From NCBI GenBank assembly GCA_902590705.1, contig CACIXU010000011.1, positions 1 through 50,213 of the forward strand: a stretch of 50,213 nt of DNA, given 5' to 3'. Under the pieces are notes generated by a model. It was given only the letters and a program-made list of their open reading frames with translations. It was not told the origin of the DNA and did not search any database. Origin of the DNA: an uncultured Bacteroidota bacterium. Lineage in GTDB: Bacteria; Bacteroidota; Bacteroidia; Flavobacteriales; Flavobacteriaceae. Positions 15,498-23,451 of the stretch are shown here, one piece after another (the stretch's first letter is position 1; each line of letters begins with the position of its first letter). Made by a program: the position numbers and the translations under genes.

Positions 15498-16748
15498 ATG
15501 AAACCAAGACGTGTAGTAATTACCGGATTGGGAGCCTTAACTCCTATTGGAAATACCCTCCCTGAATATTGGGAGGGTTTATTGTCTGGAGTCAGTGGTG
15601 CTGGACCAATCACACATTTTGATGCATCAAAGTTTAAAACACAATTTGCTTGTGAATTAAAAAATTTTGATCCTTTAAACTTTATGGATAGAAAAGAGGT
15701 AAGGAAATATGACCGCTTTGCTCAATATGCTATTGTAAGTGCAGAAGAGGCCATCATCGACTCAGGTTTAGTATTTGAAAAAGAGGATTGTGATCGAATA
15801 GGGGTTATTTGGGGTGCTGGAATAGGTGGTTTAGAAACTTTTCAAAATGAAGTTCTAGACTTTGCCTCTGGAAATGGTACTCCAAGATTTAATCCCTTTT
15901 TCATTCCTAAAATGATTGCGGATATTGCCCCTGGACTAATTTCTATCAAACACGGGCTAAGAGGGCCAAACTTTACCACTGTATCTGCCTGTGCCTCCTC
16001 TGCAAATGCACTAATTGATTCCTTAAATTATATTAGAATGGGTTATGCCGATGTACTAGTTTCTGGTGGATCTGAGGCTGCTATTACTATTGCAGGTATT
16101 GGGGGATTCAACGGTATGCATGCTTTATCAACTAGAAATGATGACCCCAAAACCGCTTCTCGACCATTTGATAAAAATCGAGACGGTTTTGTTTTAGGCG
16201 AAGGTGCTGGAGCATTAATAGTTGAGGAATACGAACATGCCAAAGCGAGGGGTGCAAAAATATATGCCGAATTAGCCGGAGGTGGACTTTCAGCAGATGC
16301 TCATCACATGACTGCTCCTCATCCAGAGGGACTTGGTGCAAAAAGTGTAATGTTAAATTGCCTTAAAGATGCTAATATTAAGCCTGAAGAAGTTGATACA
16401 ATCAACATGCATGGCACCTCTACCCCTTTGGGAGACGTGGCTGAAACCAATGCAGTAAAATCTGTTTTTGGTGAGCACGCTTATAAAATTAATTTAAACT
16501 CTACTAAGTCAATGACTGGTCATCTTCTTGGAGCTGCAGGAGCAATTGAATCAATTGCATCGATAATGGCAATACAAAATGATATAGTTCCTCCAACTAT
16601 TAATCACCAAACTAATGATGATCAAATAGACACAAAAATTAATTTTACATTTGGAAAACCACAGAAAAGAAGAGTTAATATCGCAATTTCCAATACCTTT
16701 GGATTTGGAGGGCATAATGCCTGTGTGCTTTTCAAAAAAATTAGCTAA
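15498..16748 (+). CDS. fabF: beta-ketoacyl-ACP synthase II
   Basis: A 416-residue condensing enzyme that elongates acyl-ACP with malonyl-ACP. The catalytic triad is visible: the nucleophile in VSACASSANALIDS (about residue 164), the first histidine in NMHGTSTPLGD (about 303) and the second in KSMTGHLLGAAGAIE (about 340). The C-terminal NTFGFGGHNACVLF is the family tail. It lies 13 bp after acpP and 8 bp before rnc, in the common bacterial order acpP-fabF-rnc. FabF rather than FabB is supported by the length and by the pairing with acpP. Nothing is unusual in its active site. Confidence 0.97.
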   Translation: MKPRRVVITGLGALTPIGNTLPEYWEGLLSGVSGAGPITHFDASKFKTQFACELKNFDPLNFMDRKEVRKYDRFAQYAIVSAEEAIIDSGLVFEKEDCDRIGVIWGAGIGGLETFQNEVLDFASGNGTPRFNPFFIPKMIADIAPGLISIKHGLRGPNFTTVSACASSANALIDSLNYIRMGYADVLVSGGSEAAITIAGIGGFNGMHALSTRNDDPKTASRPFDKNRDGFVLGEGAGALIVEEYEHAKARGAKIYAELAGGGLSADAHHMTAPHPEGLGAKSVMLNCLKDANIKPEEVDTINMHGTSTPLGDVAETNAVKSVFGEHAYKINLNSTKSMTGHLLGAAGAIESIASIMAIQNDIVPPTINHQTNDDQIDTKINFTFGKPQKRRVNIAISNTFGFGGHNACVLFKKIS

Positions 16749-16756
16749 TTTAGAAT

Positions 16757-17488
16757 GTGAATTTTCTTAACAAAATAATAAGATCATCTAATACAAGAGA
16801 AAGGATGTTCTTTGTTAGATTAAAGAAAATTACTTCCCTAAAAATCGTTAATGTTGAAATTTACCAAAAAGCTTTTACTCACAGATCTTCAAACTTAAAA
16901 GATGATAATGGCAACTCAATAAATTTCGAGAGATTAGAGTTTTTAGGGGATTCAATGTTAAGTGTAGTTATATCAGCCCTATTATTTCAATCATTTCCTG
17001 AAGCAAAAGAAGGAACTCTAACCAAGTATAGAGCTAAAATTGTAAGTCGGGAAAATCTTAATAATATTGGGAAAAAACTTGGTTTAATTGAATTCATAGA
17101 TGGTGATATAAAAGCAAATTTGGGAAATAACATCCATGGAAATCTATTGGAGGCTTTGGTTGGAGCAATTTTTATTGACCGTGGTTATGTTAAGTGTAAG
17201 GAATTCATTTTAAAAAAAATAGTAACTGATTATGTTGACCTAGATCAGTTAAAACACACTATACTTAGCTACAAAGGTTTACTATTGGAATGGGGTCAAA
17301 AAAATAAGAAAATAGTTCAGTTTAAAACTGATAGAGATAAAGGTTTGGATCCTAAATTTAACTATACCACCAGTGTTTATCTTAATAATAGGTTAATTGT
17401 CAAAGCTCGTGAAATTTCCAAAAAAAAATCAGAAGAAAAATCTGCACGACGAGCTTATCATGCCATGAATATCAAATATAAAATTTGA
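16757..17488 (+). CDS. rnc: ribonuclease III
   Basis: A 243-residue double-strand-specific RNase. The catalytic domain has the signature NFERLEFLGDSMLSVVI (around residue 55) and the second acidic motif LLEALVGAIFIDRGY (around 135). The C-terminal part, from about residue 170 (YKGLLLEWGQKNKKIVQFKT) to the end, is a dsRNA-binding domain with a typical KKSEEKSARRAYHAM helix. The start is GTG at 16757, nested in ATGTGA, where the overlapping ATG is immediately closed by TGA; the N-terminal extension before the RNase III domain agrees with flavobacterial homologues. The stop overlaps the next start by one base (TGATG). Confidence 0.95.
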   Translation: MNFLNKIIRSSNTRERMFFVRLKKITSLKIVNVEIYQKAFTHRSSNLKDDNGNSINFERLEFLGDSMLSVVISALLFQSFPEAKEGTLTKYRAKIVSRENLNNIGKKLGLIEFIDGDIKANLGNNIHGNLLEALVGAIFIDRGYVKCKEFILKKIVTDYVDLDQLKHTILSYKGLLLEWGQKNKKIVQFKTDRDKGLDPKFNYTTSVYLNNRLIVKAREISKKKSEEKSARRAYHAMNIKYKI

Positions 17489-17955
17489 TGAATAAAAAAA
17501 AACGCTACATATTAGATGATATTGATGAAGGAGAATTCAAACTGATATCTATCCATTCTAACTGTGAAGATTTCAAATTAGCTTATCTAATTAATCTAAC
17601 TTGCAATTCCAGATTCTCTAAATTAAAGAAAAAAGTTTACGAAAATAGATCAAAAGTTGAATTCCAGATTTTCGAATGGATTGATATAGCCAGGGGAATA
17701 TGTTGCTACTTATTCTCAAATCGATCTTTATCATTTAAAGTTGATTTAGAAAAGGGAGGAGGCTTATTTGATATACCTAAAACAAAAGAATTATCTTTGA
17801 TTCAAGATTTGAAAGACGCGGACTACATAATTAAAATTAATTCAGGAATTGATGCAGCTTCATTAGTTAAAGAATTAGAGACAATTAAGGAAGTCTCATA
17901 TTGTTATCAGCCTCGTCAAAGCAAAATAACCCTTGACCTTAGTGTAAATTTTTGA
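17488..17955 (+). CDS. IPExxxVDY-family protein, function unknown
   Basis: A 155-residue protein recognised as the IPExxxVDY family by its position between rnc and pyk in a flavobacterium and by the motif-like segment IQDLKDADYIIKI near residue 110. Here the naming motif is degenerate: P is replaced by Q, E by D and V by A, while the final DY is kept. The protein is soluble, with no signal peptide, helix bundle or enzyme motif visible; it begins MNKKKRYILDDIDEGEFKLI. Start ATG 17488 overlaps the rnc stop by one base, so translation is coupled, and pyk follows after 3 bp. Function is not known to me; constant neighbourhood suggests a housekeeping role. Confidence 0.75.
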   Translation: MNKKKRYILDDIDEGEFKLISIHSNCEDFKLAYLINLTCNSRFSKLKKKVYENRSKVEFQIFEWIDIARGICCYLFSNRSLSFKVDLEKGGGLFDIPKTKELSLIQDLKDADYIIKINSGIDAASLVKELETIKEVSYCYQPRQSKITLDLSVNF

Positions 17956-17958
17956 TTA

Positions 17959-19386
17959 ATGAGTGAAAGAAAAAAAACCAAGATTGTTGCTACTTTAGGT
18001 CCTTCAACAGATTCCCCCCTAATAATTAAAAAAATGATTTTAGAGGGAGTAGACGTATTTCGCATTAATTTTTCGCATGCTGACCACAGTGAAGTTGAAA
18101 ATCGAATTAAAATTATTAGGGAAGTAAGTGAAAAACTTCAATCTAATACTTCAATTTTAGCTGATCTTCAAGGTCCTAAGCTAAGAATTGGTGAGGTTGA
18201 GGATGGAATAAGTTTAGAGCCAGGAGACCTAATTACTTTTCAAAACGGTGAAACTTTTATAGGAGACAGGCAAAAAGTCTTTATGAATTATAAAAATTTC
18301 TCCAAAGATGTTAAGCCTGGAGAAAGAGTGTTATTGGATGACGGTAAATTAATATTTGAGGTAGTTTCCACTGATAAGAAATCGATAGTTGAAGCAAAAG
18401 TAATTCAAGGAGGAAGTCTAAAATCAAAAAAAGGTGTTAACCTTCCTAATACTAAATTATCATTGCCTGCTCTTACTGCAAAGGACGTAATTGATGCTGA
18501 ATTTGCAATTAAACAAGATGTTGACTGGATTGCCCTTTCTTTTGTAAGAAACAGTAATGATATAATGGACTTAAAAAATTTAATTGATCAACATACCGTT
18601 CACAAAATTCCAATTATTGCTAAAATTGAAAAACCTGAAGCAATTGAGAATATTGATAAAATTATTTCATACTGTGACGGCTTAATGGTCGCAAGAGGTG
18701 ATTTGGGAGTTGAAATTCCTCCCGCTGAAGTCCCTCTAATTCAAAAAGAATTGGTCAAGCGTGCTAAAAAAGCTAGAATTCCTGTAATCATCGCTACTCA
18801 AATGATGGAAAGTATGATTGATTGCTTAACAGCTTCAAGGGCAGAAGTTAATGATGTTGCTAATTCTGTTATGGATGGAGCTGATGCAGTAATGCTCTCT
18901 GGGGAAACTTCTGTTGGAAAATATCCTGTTGAAGTAATCCAAACCATGAGCTCAATCATTCACAGCGTAGAAAATTCCGAATTAATTACTGTTCCTCAAA
19001 AACCACCAAATATTAGGACTGTAAGGTTTGTTACTAAATCTATTTGTTACCATGCTGTTCATATTGCAAATGATGTTCAAGCAAAAGCTATTTGTACATT
19101 AACTAATAGTGGATATACTGCATTTCAAGTTTCAGCTTGGCGACCTAATTCACATATTCTGGTATTTACCTCAAACAAACGTATACTAACTCAACTAAAT
19201 TTGATTTGGGGTGTAAAAGCTTTTTTTTATGACAGCTTCGAAAGCACTGATAAAACAGTAGAACAAATAAATAAAATTGCAAAAGACAAGGGGTATGTAG
19301 ATAAAGGAGACTTGCTAGTTAATCTTACTGCAATGCCAATAATAGATAAGGGAATGGTAAACACTTTAAGGGTTTCAATTGTTTGA
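17959..19386 (+). CDS. pyk: pyruvate kinase
   Basis: A 475-residue enzyme making pyruvate and ATP from phosphoenolpyruvate. Recognisable blocks are TKIVATLGPSTDSP, VFRINFSHADHSEV, the B-domain, IIAKIEKPEAIENID with the catalytic lysine, GLMVARGDLGVEIP, and GADAVMLSGETSVGKYPVE. The substrate-site box usually reading PTRAE is here ASRAE, so the conserved catalytic threonine is serine at residue 293. The C-terminal allosteric domain is present and of normal length. The gene ends the acpP-fabF-rnc-IPExxxVDY-pyk string. The 91-bp gap after it has no strong terminator. Confidence 0.96.
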   Translation: MSERKKTKIVATLGPSTDSPLIIKKMILEGVDVFRINFSHADHSEVENRIKIIREVSEKLQSNTSILADLQGPKLRIGEVEDGISLEPGDLITFQNGETFIGDRQKVFMNYKNFSKDVKPGERVLLDDGKLIFEVVSTDKKSIVEAKVIQGGSLKSKKGVNLPNTKLSLPALTAKDVIDAEFAIKQDVDWIALSFVRNSNDIMDLKNLIDQHTVHKIPIIAKIEKPEAIENIDKIISYCDGLMVARGDLGVEIPPAEVPLIQKELVKRAKKARIPVIIATQMMESMIDCLTASRAEVNDVANSVMDGADAVMLSGETSVGKYPVEVIQTMSSIIHSVENSELITVPQKPPNIRTVRFVTKSICYHAVHIANDVQAKAICTLTNSGYTAFQVSAWRPNSHILVFTSNKRILTQLNLIWGVKAFFYDSFESTDKTVEQINKIAKDKGYVDKGDLLVNLTAMPIIDKGMVNTLRVSIV

Positions 19387-19477
19387 GGAAAAAAATATTT
19401 TAATTTAAGAATCTTAAAAAAATTTGCTAACAGTATTTTTTTATTCATAACAATTTATGAATTTTAATTTTTAGTTT

Positions 19478-19913
19478 ATGAAAAAAGAAATCGAAAGAAA
19501 ATTTTTAGTGAGAGGTAATCTATTTAAAAAGTTCTCCATTGAAAAAAAGCATATTTTACAAGGCTATCTCAATAAAGATCATAATAGAACAGTAACAGTT
19601 AGGCTTATAAACGAGGTGGGGTATTTAACGATTAAGGGTAGAAGCAATAAAGAGGGTACCTCAAGACTTGAATGGGAAAAATTTATCCCAATAAGTGAAG
19701 GAAAATAATTACTTGGATTAGCAATGGATATGCCATTTGAAAAAATCATATATATTATTACAGATGGTGCCTTAACAATTGAGGTTGATGAGTTTTTAAG
19801 TCATAAAAAAGGATTAGTTTTAGCTGAAATTGAATTGCTTATTGAAAATACACCTTTTAAAACAAGATTGGTTAGGAAAAGAATTAACTGGAAATCCTAA
19901 TTATTATAATTAA
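19478..19913 (+). pseudogene. CYTH-domain triphosphatase, broken by a nonsense codon and a frameshift
   Basis: The start MKKEIERKFLVRGN holds the CYTH ExExK motif, and basic/acidic strands follow (TVTVRLINEVGYLTIKG, SRLEWEKFIPI). An in-frame TAA at 19706-19708 stops the ORF after 76 residues, where homologues continue; the same frame resumes with LLGLAMDMPFEKIIY and TIEVDEFL, GLVLAEIEL. CAA to TAA (Gln to stop) is the simplest explanation, as EGKQLLGLA fits the family. A second lesion lies in the A run at 19859-19862: dropping one A restores the expected C-terminus KQDWLGKELTGNPNYYN, ending at the TAA at 19911-19913. CYTH enzymes hydrolyse inorganic or nucleoside triphosphates. Two independent lesions favour a real pseudogene over one base-call error. 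Confidence 0.88.
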
Positions 19914-19986
19914 AATGTTTTAGCATTTTTATTTTTAAATCTAAGTCAATTCTTAAAAAATTATATACTCCATAAATCTTATATAG

Positions 19987-20424
19987 ATGTATGCACTAAT
20001 TAAAATCTTAGATTGTTATTGGGGTTATATAACTTTATTGGTTTTAATATATGCTGTTTTTAACGCTTTAATGGGTAAAATTAAAAGTAAAGATTTTGAG
20101 TCAAAAGATCTTAGAATTGCACTTTTTGGACTAATTTTTTCTCACTTTCAATTACTAATCGGACTAATGTTATATTTATTATCGCCTTGGTTTGATCAGT
20201 GGTCTATGCAGAATGATGTTAATCTAATGTCAAATAGTCAAATTCGTTTTTATTTAGTCGAACATCCTTCTTTAAATATAATTGCAATTGTTTTAATTAC
20301 CGTGGGATGGTCATTACACCAAAAACAAAGTGACCCAGGAAAAAAATTCATAAGAATTGCTATTTTCTATGGTTTGGGGCTTTTACTTACAACAACTAGA
20401 ATATATTGGGAAAACTTCCATTAA
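19987..20424 (+). CDS. small four-helix membrane protein, cytochrome b-like family
   Basis: A 145-residue integral membrane protein with about four hydrophobic helices: residues 12-30, 46-66, 93-110 and 122-138 approximately. Histidines H52 (IFSHFQLLIGLML) and H92 (EHPSLNIIAIVL) lie near helix ends, and similar small Bacteroidota proteins are sometimes annotated as cytochrome b-like, but no proven heme-binding pattern can be claimed. There is no signal peptide beyond the first helix. The gene ends 14 bp before the gpsA ATG and the two are probably cotranscribed. Its role is unknown. Confidence 0.65.
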   Translation: MYALIKILDCYWGYITLLVLIYAVFNALMGKIKSKDFESKDLRIALFGLIFSHFQLLIGLMLYLLSPWFDQWSMQNDVNLMSNSQIRFYLVEHPSLNIIAIVLITVGWSLHQKQSDPGKKFIRIAIFYGLGLLLTTTRIYWENFH

Positions 20425-20438
20425 AATACTCATTAACT

Positions 20439-21476
20439 ATGAATCAATCGATTAGAAGACCTTACATTAATCATATCCTTTTAAAAAATAAACTTAAAAT
20501 TGCTGTATTAGGTGGAGGAAGTTGGGCCACCGCTTTAATAAAAATTATTACAGAAAATAAAAGAAAGGTTGGGTGGTATGTTCGAAAAGATATCAATATT
20601 GAATTAATCAAAAAATATCATCACAACCCAAATTACATTAGCTCAACAAGTCTCAATACAAAGCAGCTCAAGATAAGTTCAAACATTAATGAGGTAATTG
20701 AGGATGCTGATATTTTAATTATTGCAATTCCATCGGCATTTATTTCGTCTGAATTTGCAAAAATCGAAACCTCAATAAATGAAAAAATAATATTTACAGC
20801 AGTTAAGGGAGTTGTACCACAAAGTATGTTAATTGTTGGTAAATATTTACATGAAAAATTTAAGGTTCCATTTGAAAAAATTGGTGTGATAACTGGTCCT
20901 TGTCATGCAGAGGAGGTTGCAATGGAACGACTTTCATTTCTAACCGTAGCCTGCTCAAATAAAAATTTAGCAAAAGTAATTGCCTTAATGTTGAAAACTA
21001 AATACATACGCATTAAAATTTCCAATGATATTATTGGAACTGAATACGCAAGTATGCTCAAAAACATTTATGCAATAGCAGCAGGAATTGCTCATTCAAT
21101 AGGTTATGGGGATAATTTTCAAAGTGTTTTGATGAGTAACGCGATCCGAGAGATGAAAAGGTTTATAATGGATGTCTACAACCTTAAAAGTAATATTAAT
21201 AACTCTGCTTACTTGGGCGATCTATTGGTTACTAGTTACTCTGTTTTTAGTCGTAACCGAACCTTTGGTAGCATGATAGGAAAAGGTTATTCTGTAAAGG
21301 CTGCCCAAACGGAAATGCAAATGATAGCAGAGGGCTATTATGCAACTAAGTCAGCTAAAATAATCAACAGTGATTATCCTTCACGTATTCCAATTATTGA
21401 TGCGGTCTTCAGCATTCTTTATGAAGGTAAAAATGCGGATAAGGTTTTTAAAAAATTAGTAAAAAAATTAGATTAA
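20439..21476 (+). CDS. gpsA: NAD(P)-dependent glycerol-3-phosphate dehydrogenase
   Basis: A 345-residue enzyme reducing dihydroxyacetone phosphate to sn-glycerol 3-phosphate for phospholipid synthesis. The NAD motif is [15 protein letters not shown], the phosphate site is TAVKGV then [14 protein letters not shown], and the catalytic lysine lies in [19 protein letters not shown], followed by [20 protein letters not shown] chose ATG 20439; this leaves about 18 residues ([18 protein letters not shown]) before the Rossmann strand, an extension not usual for GpsA, and no closer ATG exists. An in-frame TTG at 20406 would overlap the previous gene. Its stop codon overlaps that of convergent pheS (shared TTAA). 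Confidence 0.94.
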   Translation: MNQSIRRPYINHILLKNKLKIAVLGGGSWATALIKIITENKRKVGWYVRKDINIELIKKYHHNPNYISSTSLNTKQLKISSNINEVIEDADILIIAIPSAFISSEFAKIETSINEKIIFTAVKGVVPQSMLIVGKYLHEKFKVPFEKIGVITGPCHAEEVAMERLSFLTVACSNKNLAKVIALMLKTKYIRIKISNDIIGTEYASMLKNIYAIAAGIAHSIGYGDNFQSVLMSNAIREMKRFIMDVYNLKSNINNSAYLGDLLVTSYSVFSRNRTFGSMIGKGYSVKAAQTEMQMIAEGYYATKSAKIINSDYPSRIPIIDAVFSILYEGKNADKVFKKLVKKLD

Positions 21477-22489
21477 ACTCCTGACTTAAATTGGGTTAAA
21501 AAACGAACGTCATTTTCAAAAAATAATCTAATATCCCCTACTTGATAAAGCAACATTGCAATGCGCTCAATTCCCATTCCAAAAGCATAGCCAGAATAAA
21601 TATCAGGATCGATATTACAATTTTTTAAAACATTTGGATCTACCATACCACAACCCATGATTTCCAACCAACCAGTTCCCTTGGTAATCCTATAATCGGT
21701 TTCGGTGTCTAAACCCCAATATATATCAACTTCTGCACTTGGTTCCGTAAATGGAAAATAGGAGGGCCTTAGGCGTATTTTGGACTTTCCAAATAGAGCT
21801 TTAGTTAAATAAATTAAAGTTTGCTTTAAATCTGAAAACGAAACTTTTTTATCAATGTATAAACCTTCTACCTGATGAAATATACAATGAGATCTTGCAG
21901 AAATTGCCTCATTTCTAAAAACTCGTCCAGGAGAAATTGTTCGTATAGGTGGTTGATTATTTTCCATATACCTGACCTGAACAGATGAGGTGTGGGTTCT
22001 CAATAATACATCAGGACTTGTTTGAATGAAAAAAGTATCCTGCATGTCTCTTGCAGGGTGGTGTTCCGGAAGGTTTAGAGCGGTGAAATTATGCCAATCA
22101 TCCTCAATTTCAGGTCCGTGAGAAATATTAAATCCGATTTGTGCAAATATATCCACTATTCTGCTTTTAACCAAGGATAGAGGATGTCTGGAGCCTAAAT
22201 CAATAGGGAAACCCGGTCTAGTTAAATCATCAGAACAGCCAATAGACGACGAGGTATCCATTCTTAATTGAAAGGCCTTCACTTTATCTGTTACTGCTTT
22301 CTTTAGAAGATTTAATGACTGCCCATATTTCTTCTTTTCAGAAGGTGGTAACACTTTAAATTGAGTAAAAAAGTTATTTAAAATACCCTTTTTTCCCAAG
22401 TACTTAATTCTAAATGCTTCGGCCTCCTCGTTTGATTCTGCGCTAAATGCCTTAACCAATTCCAAGTTTTCATTAATTTTTTTAATCAT
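21473..22489 (-). CDS. pheS: phenylalanyl-tRNA synthetase alpha subunit
   Basis: The 338-residue catalytic subunit of the (alpha beta)2 phenylalanyl-tRNA synthetase. The N-terminal coiled-coil region (first 90 residues) binds tRNA. The class II core has motif 1 ([19 protein letters not shown]), motif 2 ([19 protein letters not shown]) and motif 3 ([18 protein letters not shown]), together with [12 protein letters not shown]-like residues ([15 protein letters not shown]). It starts 17 bp after a small conserved gene transcribed in the same direction. pheT is not in this window. The 3' end overlaps gpsA by 4 bp tail to tail. Confidence 0.96.
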   Translation of the reverse strand: MIKKINENLELVKAFSAESNEEAEAFRIKYLGKKGILNNFFTQFKVLPPSEKKKYGQSLNLLKKAVTDKVKAFQLRMDTSSSIGCSDDLTRPGFPIDLGSRHPLSLVKSRIVDIFAQIGFNISHGPEIEDDWHNFTALNLPEHHPARDMQDTFFIQTSPDVLLRTHTSSVQVRYMENNQPPIRTISPGRVFRNEAISARSHCIFHQVEGLYIDKKVSFSDLKQTLIYLTKALFGKSKIRLRPSYFPFTEPSAEVDIYWGLDTETDYRITKGTGWLEIMGCGMVDPNVLKNCNIDPDIYSGYAFGMGIERIAMLLYQVGDIRLFFENDVRFLTQFKSGV

Positions 22490-22506
22490 CGTTTAAAAAT
22501 AAACAT

Positions 22507-22875
22507 TTATTGGATTATATCTCGTTTTAAAAAATAAGTTACCAGTGCTTCTTTCATCAATATGCTTTGCTCACCAGGCTTGAGTGATGGCAATGGTTCC
22601 AGAAGCTCAAAATGAGGCCAACCATCGTCATCATAGTAATGAAAACGATAATATCCATAGGGCTCTAAAACACTACATATTCCAATATGAATTAAATTTA
22701 CATTGTCATCCTTTCTCATTTTACGATGCACTTGACCCAATTCTTGCAAACCAACCAAATAAAGAACACCTTCAACATCAAGTGTTTCACGATCAGAAAA
22801 CTTATCGCTCAAAAAAACAACCAAATTCTCCCACCGTTCTTTTAATTTTTGATCTCGACTTACATTTTTTTGCAT
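22507..22875 (-). CDS. conserved hypothetical, first gene of the pheS unit
   Basis: A 122-residue soluble protein with no signal peptide. Visible blocks are LDVEGVLYLVGLQELGQ, HIGICSVLEPYGYYRFH and YYDDDGWPHFELLEPLPSL. The mix of alpha and beta with a conserved-looking DDDGWPHFE segment suggests a small folded domain, but I do not recognise a catalytic motif. It precedes pheS by 17 bp and has its own -7 element. Position suggests shared expression with translation genes; the function is unknown. Confidence 0.7.
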   Translation of the reverse strand: MQKNVSRDQKLKERWENLVVFLSDKFSDRETLDVEGVLYLVGLQELGQVHRKMRKDDNVNLIHIGICSVLEPYGYYRFHYYDDDGWPHFELLEPLPSLKPGEQSILMKEALVTYFLKRDIIQ

Positions 22876-22879
22876 CTTA

Positions 22880-22887
22880 CAAAGATA
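22880..22887 (-). promoter_or_regulatory. -7 element of the hypothetical-pheS unit (TATCTTTG)
   Basis: On the minus strand TATCTTTG matches TAnnTTTG exactly and lies 4 nt before the ATG at 22875. It is the third case in the window of a -7 element almost touching a start codon. Confidence 0.42.
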
Positions 22888-22905
22888 CTTGCTTTGAGAA
22901 AATCT

Positions 22906-22933
22906 AGTACTTTCTTCCTAAAAATAAAGTACT
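22906..22933. promoter_or_regulatory. paired AGTACT palindromes in the cvpA divergent gap
   Basis: AGTACT occurs at 22906-22911 and 22928-22933, 22 bp apart start to start, about two helical turns. Each is followed by TT, and as a whole AGTACTTT and AAAGTACT form an 8-bp inverted repeat. The right copy overlaps a near -7 element (TACTTTAG, 22930-22937) upstream of cvpA. This fits a dimeric regulator site but is unproven. Confidence 0.3.
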
Positions 22934-22941
22934 TTAGTAAT

Positions 22942-23451
22942 GTGAATGTATTTGATATTATTGTTAGCCTTGCTTTAGGATTTGGATTTTTTAAGGGTTT
23001 TAAAAGAGGTCTTGTTGTTGAAGTTGCTAGCCTAGGTGCCTTATTTTTAGGAATCCTAGGGGCGGTTAAATTTTCCAGTTTTGTAGCACAACAAATTAAA
23101 GGTTTTTTTGATTGGACTCCCATGGCAATTAAAATAATTTCCTATTTATTCGTATTCATCCTTATTGTTTATGGAGTATCAGTTTTAGCAAAAGGTTTGA
23201 CGAAAATATTAAGCCAGGCCTCCCTAGGTTTATTCAACAAGTTTCTCGGTTCTGTTTTTGGAGTTTTAAAATGGGCTGTTCTGACTAGTGTCGTTCTATT
23301 TTTTATTATAAAAATAAATCAATGGATAACGATTATCGACCAGGAAATGATTAATCAGTCTATATTATATGGCCCAATCACCGAGCTGGGAGAATATCTT
23401 TTTAATTGGGGTAATAAGTTTACTGAAGAAATACCCAATGATATTATTTAA
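22942..23451 (+). CDS. CvpA-family membrane protein
   Basis: A 169-residue protein with four membrane helices, matching the CvpA (colicin V production) family: FDIIVSLALGFGFFKGFKRGLVVEVASLGALFLGILGA style N-terminus, of which GFFKGFKRGL is the usual hairpin, then helices near residues 60-80 and 105-125. CvpA proteins have been linked to envelope integrity; their mechanism is not settled. I chose GTG 22942 (MNVFDII), because the upstream in-frame stretch has no family-like sequence and lies in the divergent promoter region. The ATG at 22941 is at once closed by TGA. The 3' end overlaps batE by 8 bp tail to tail. Confidence 0.85.
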   Translation: MNVFDIIVSLALGFGFFKGFKRGLVVEVASLGALFLGILGAVKFSSFVAQQIKGFFDWTPMAIKIISYLFVFILIVYGVSVLAKGLTKILSQASLGLFNKFLGSVFGVLKWAVLTSVVLFFIIKINQWITIIDQEMINQSILYGPITELGEYLFNWGNKFTEEIPNDII

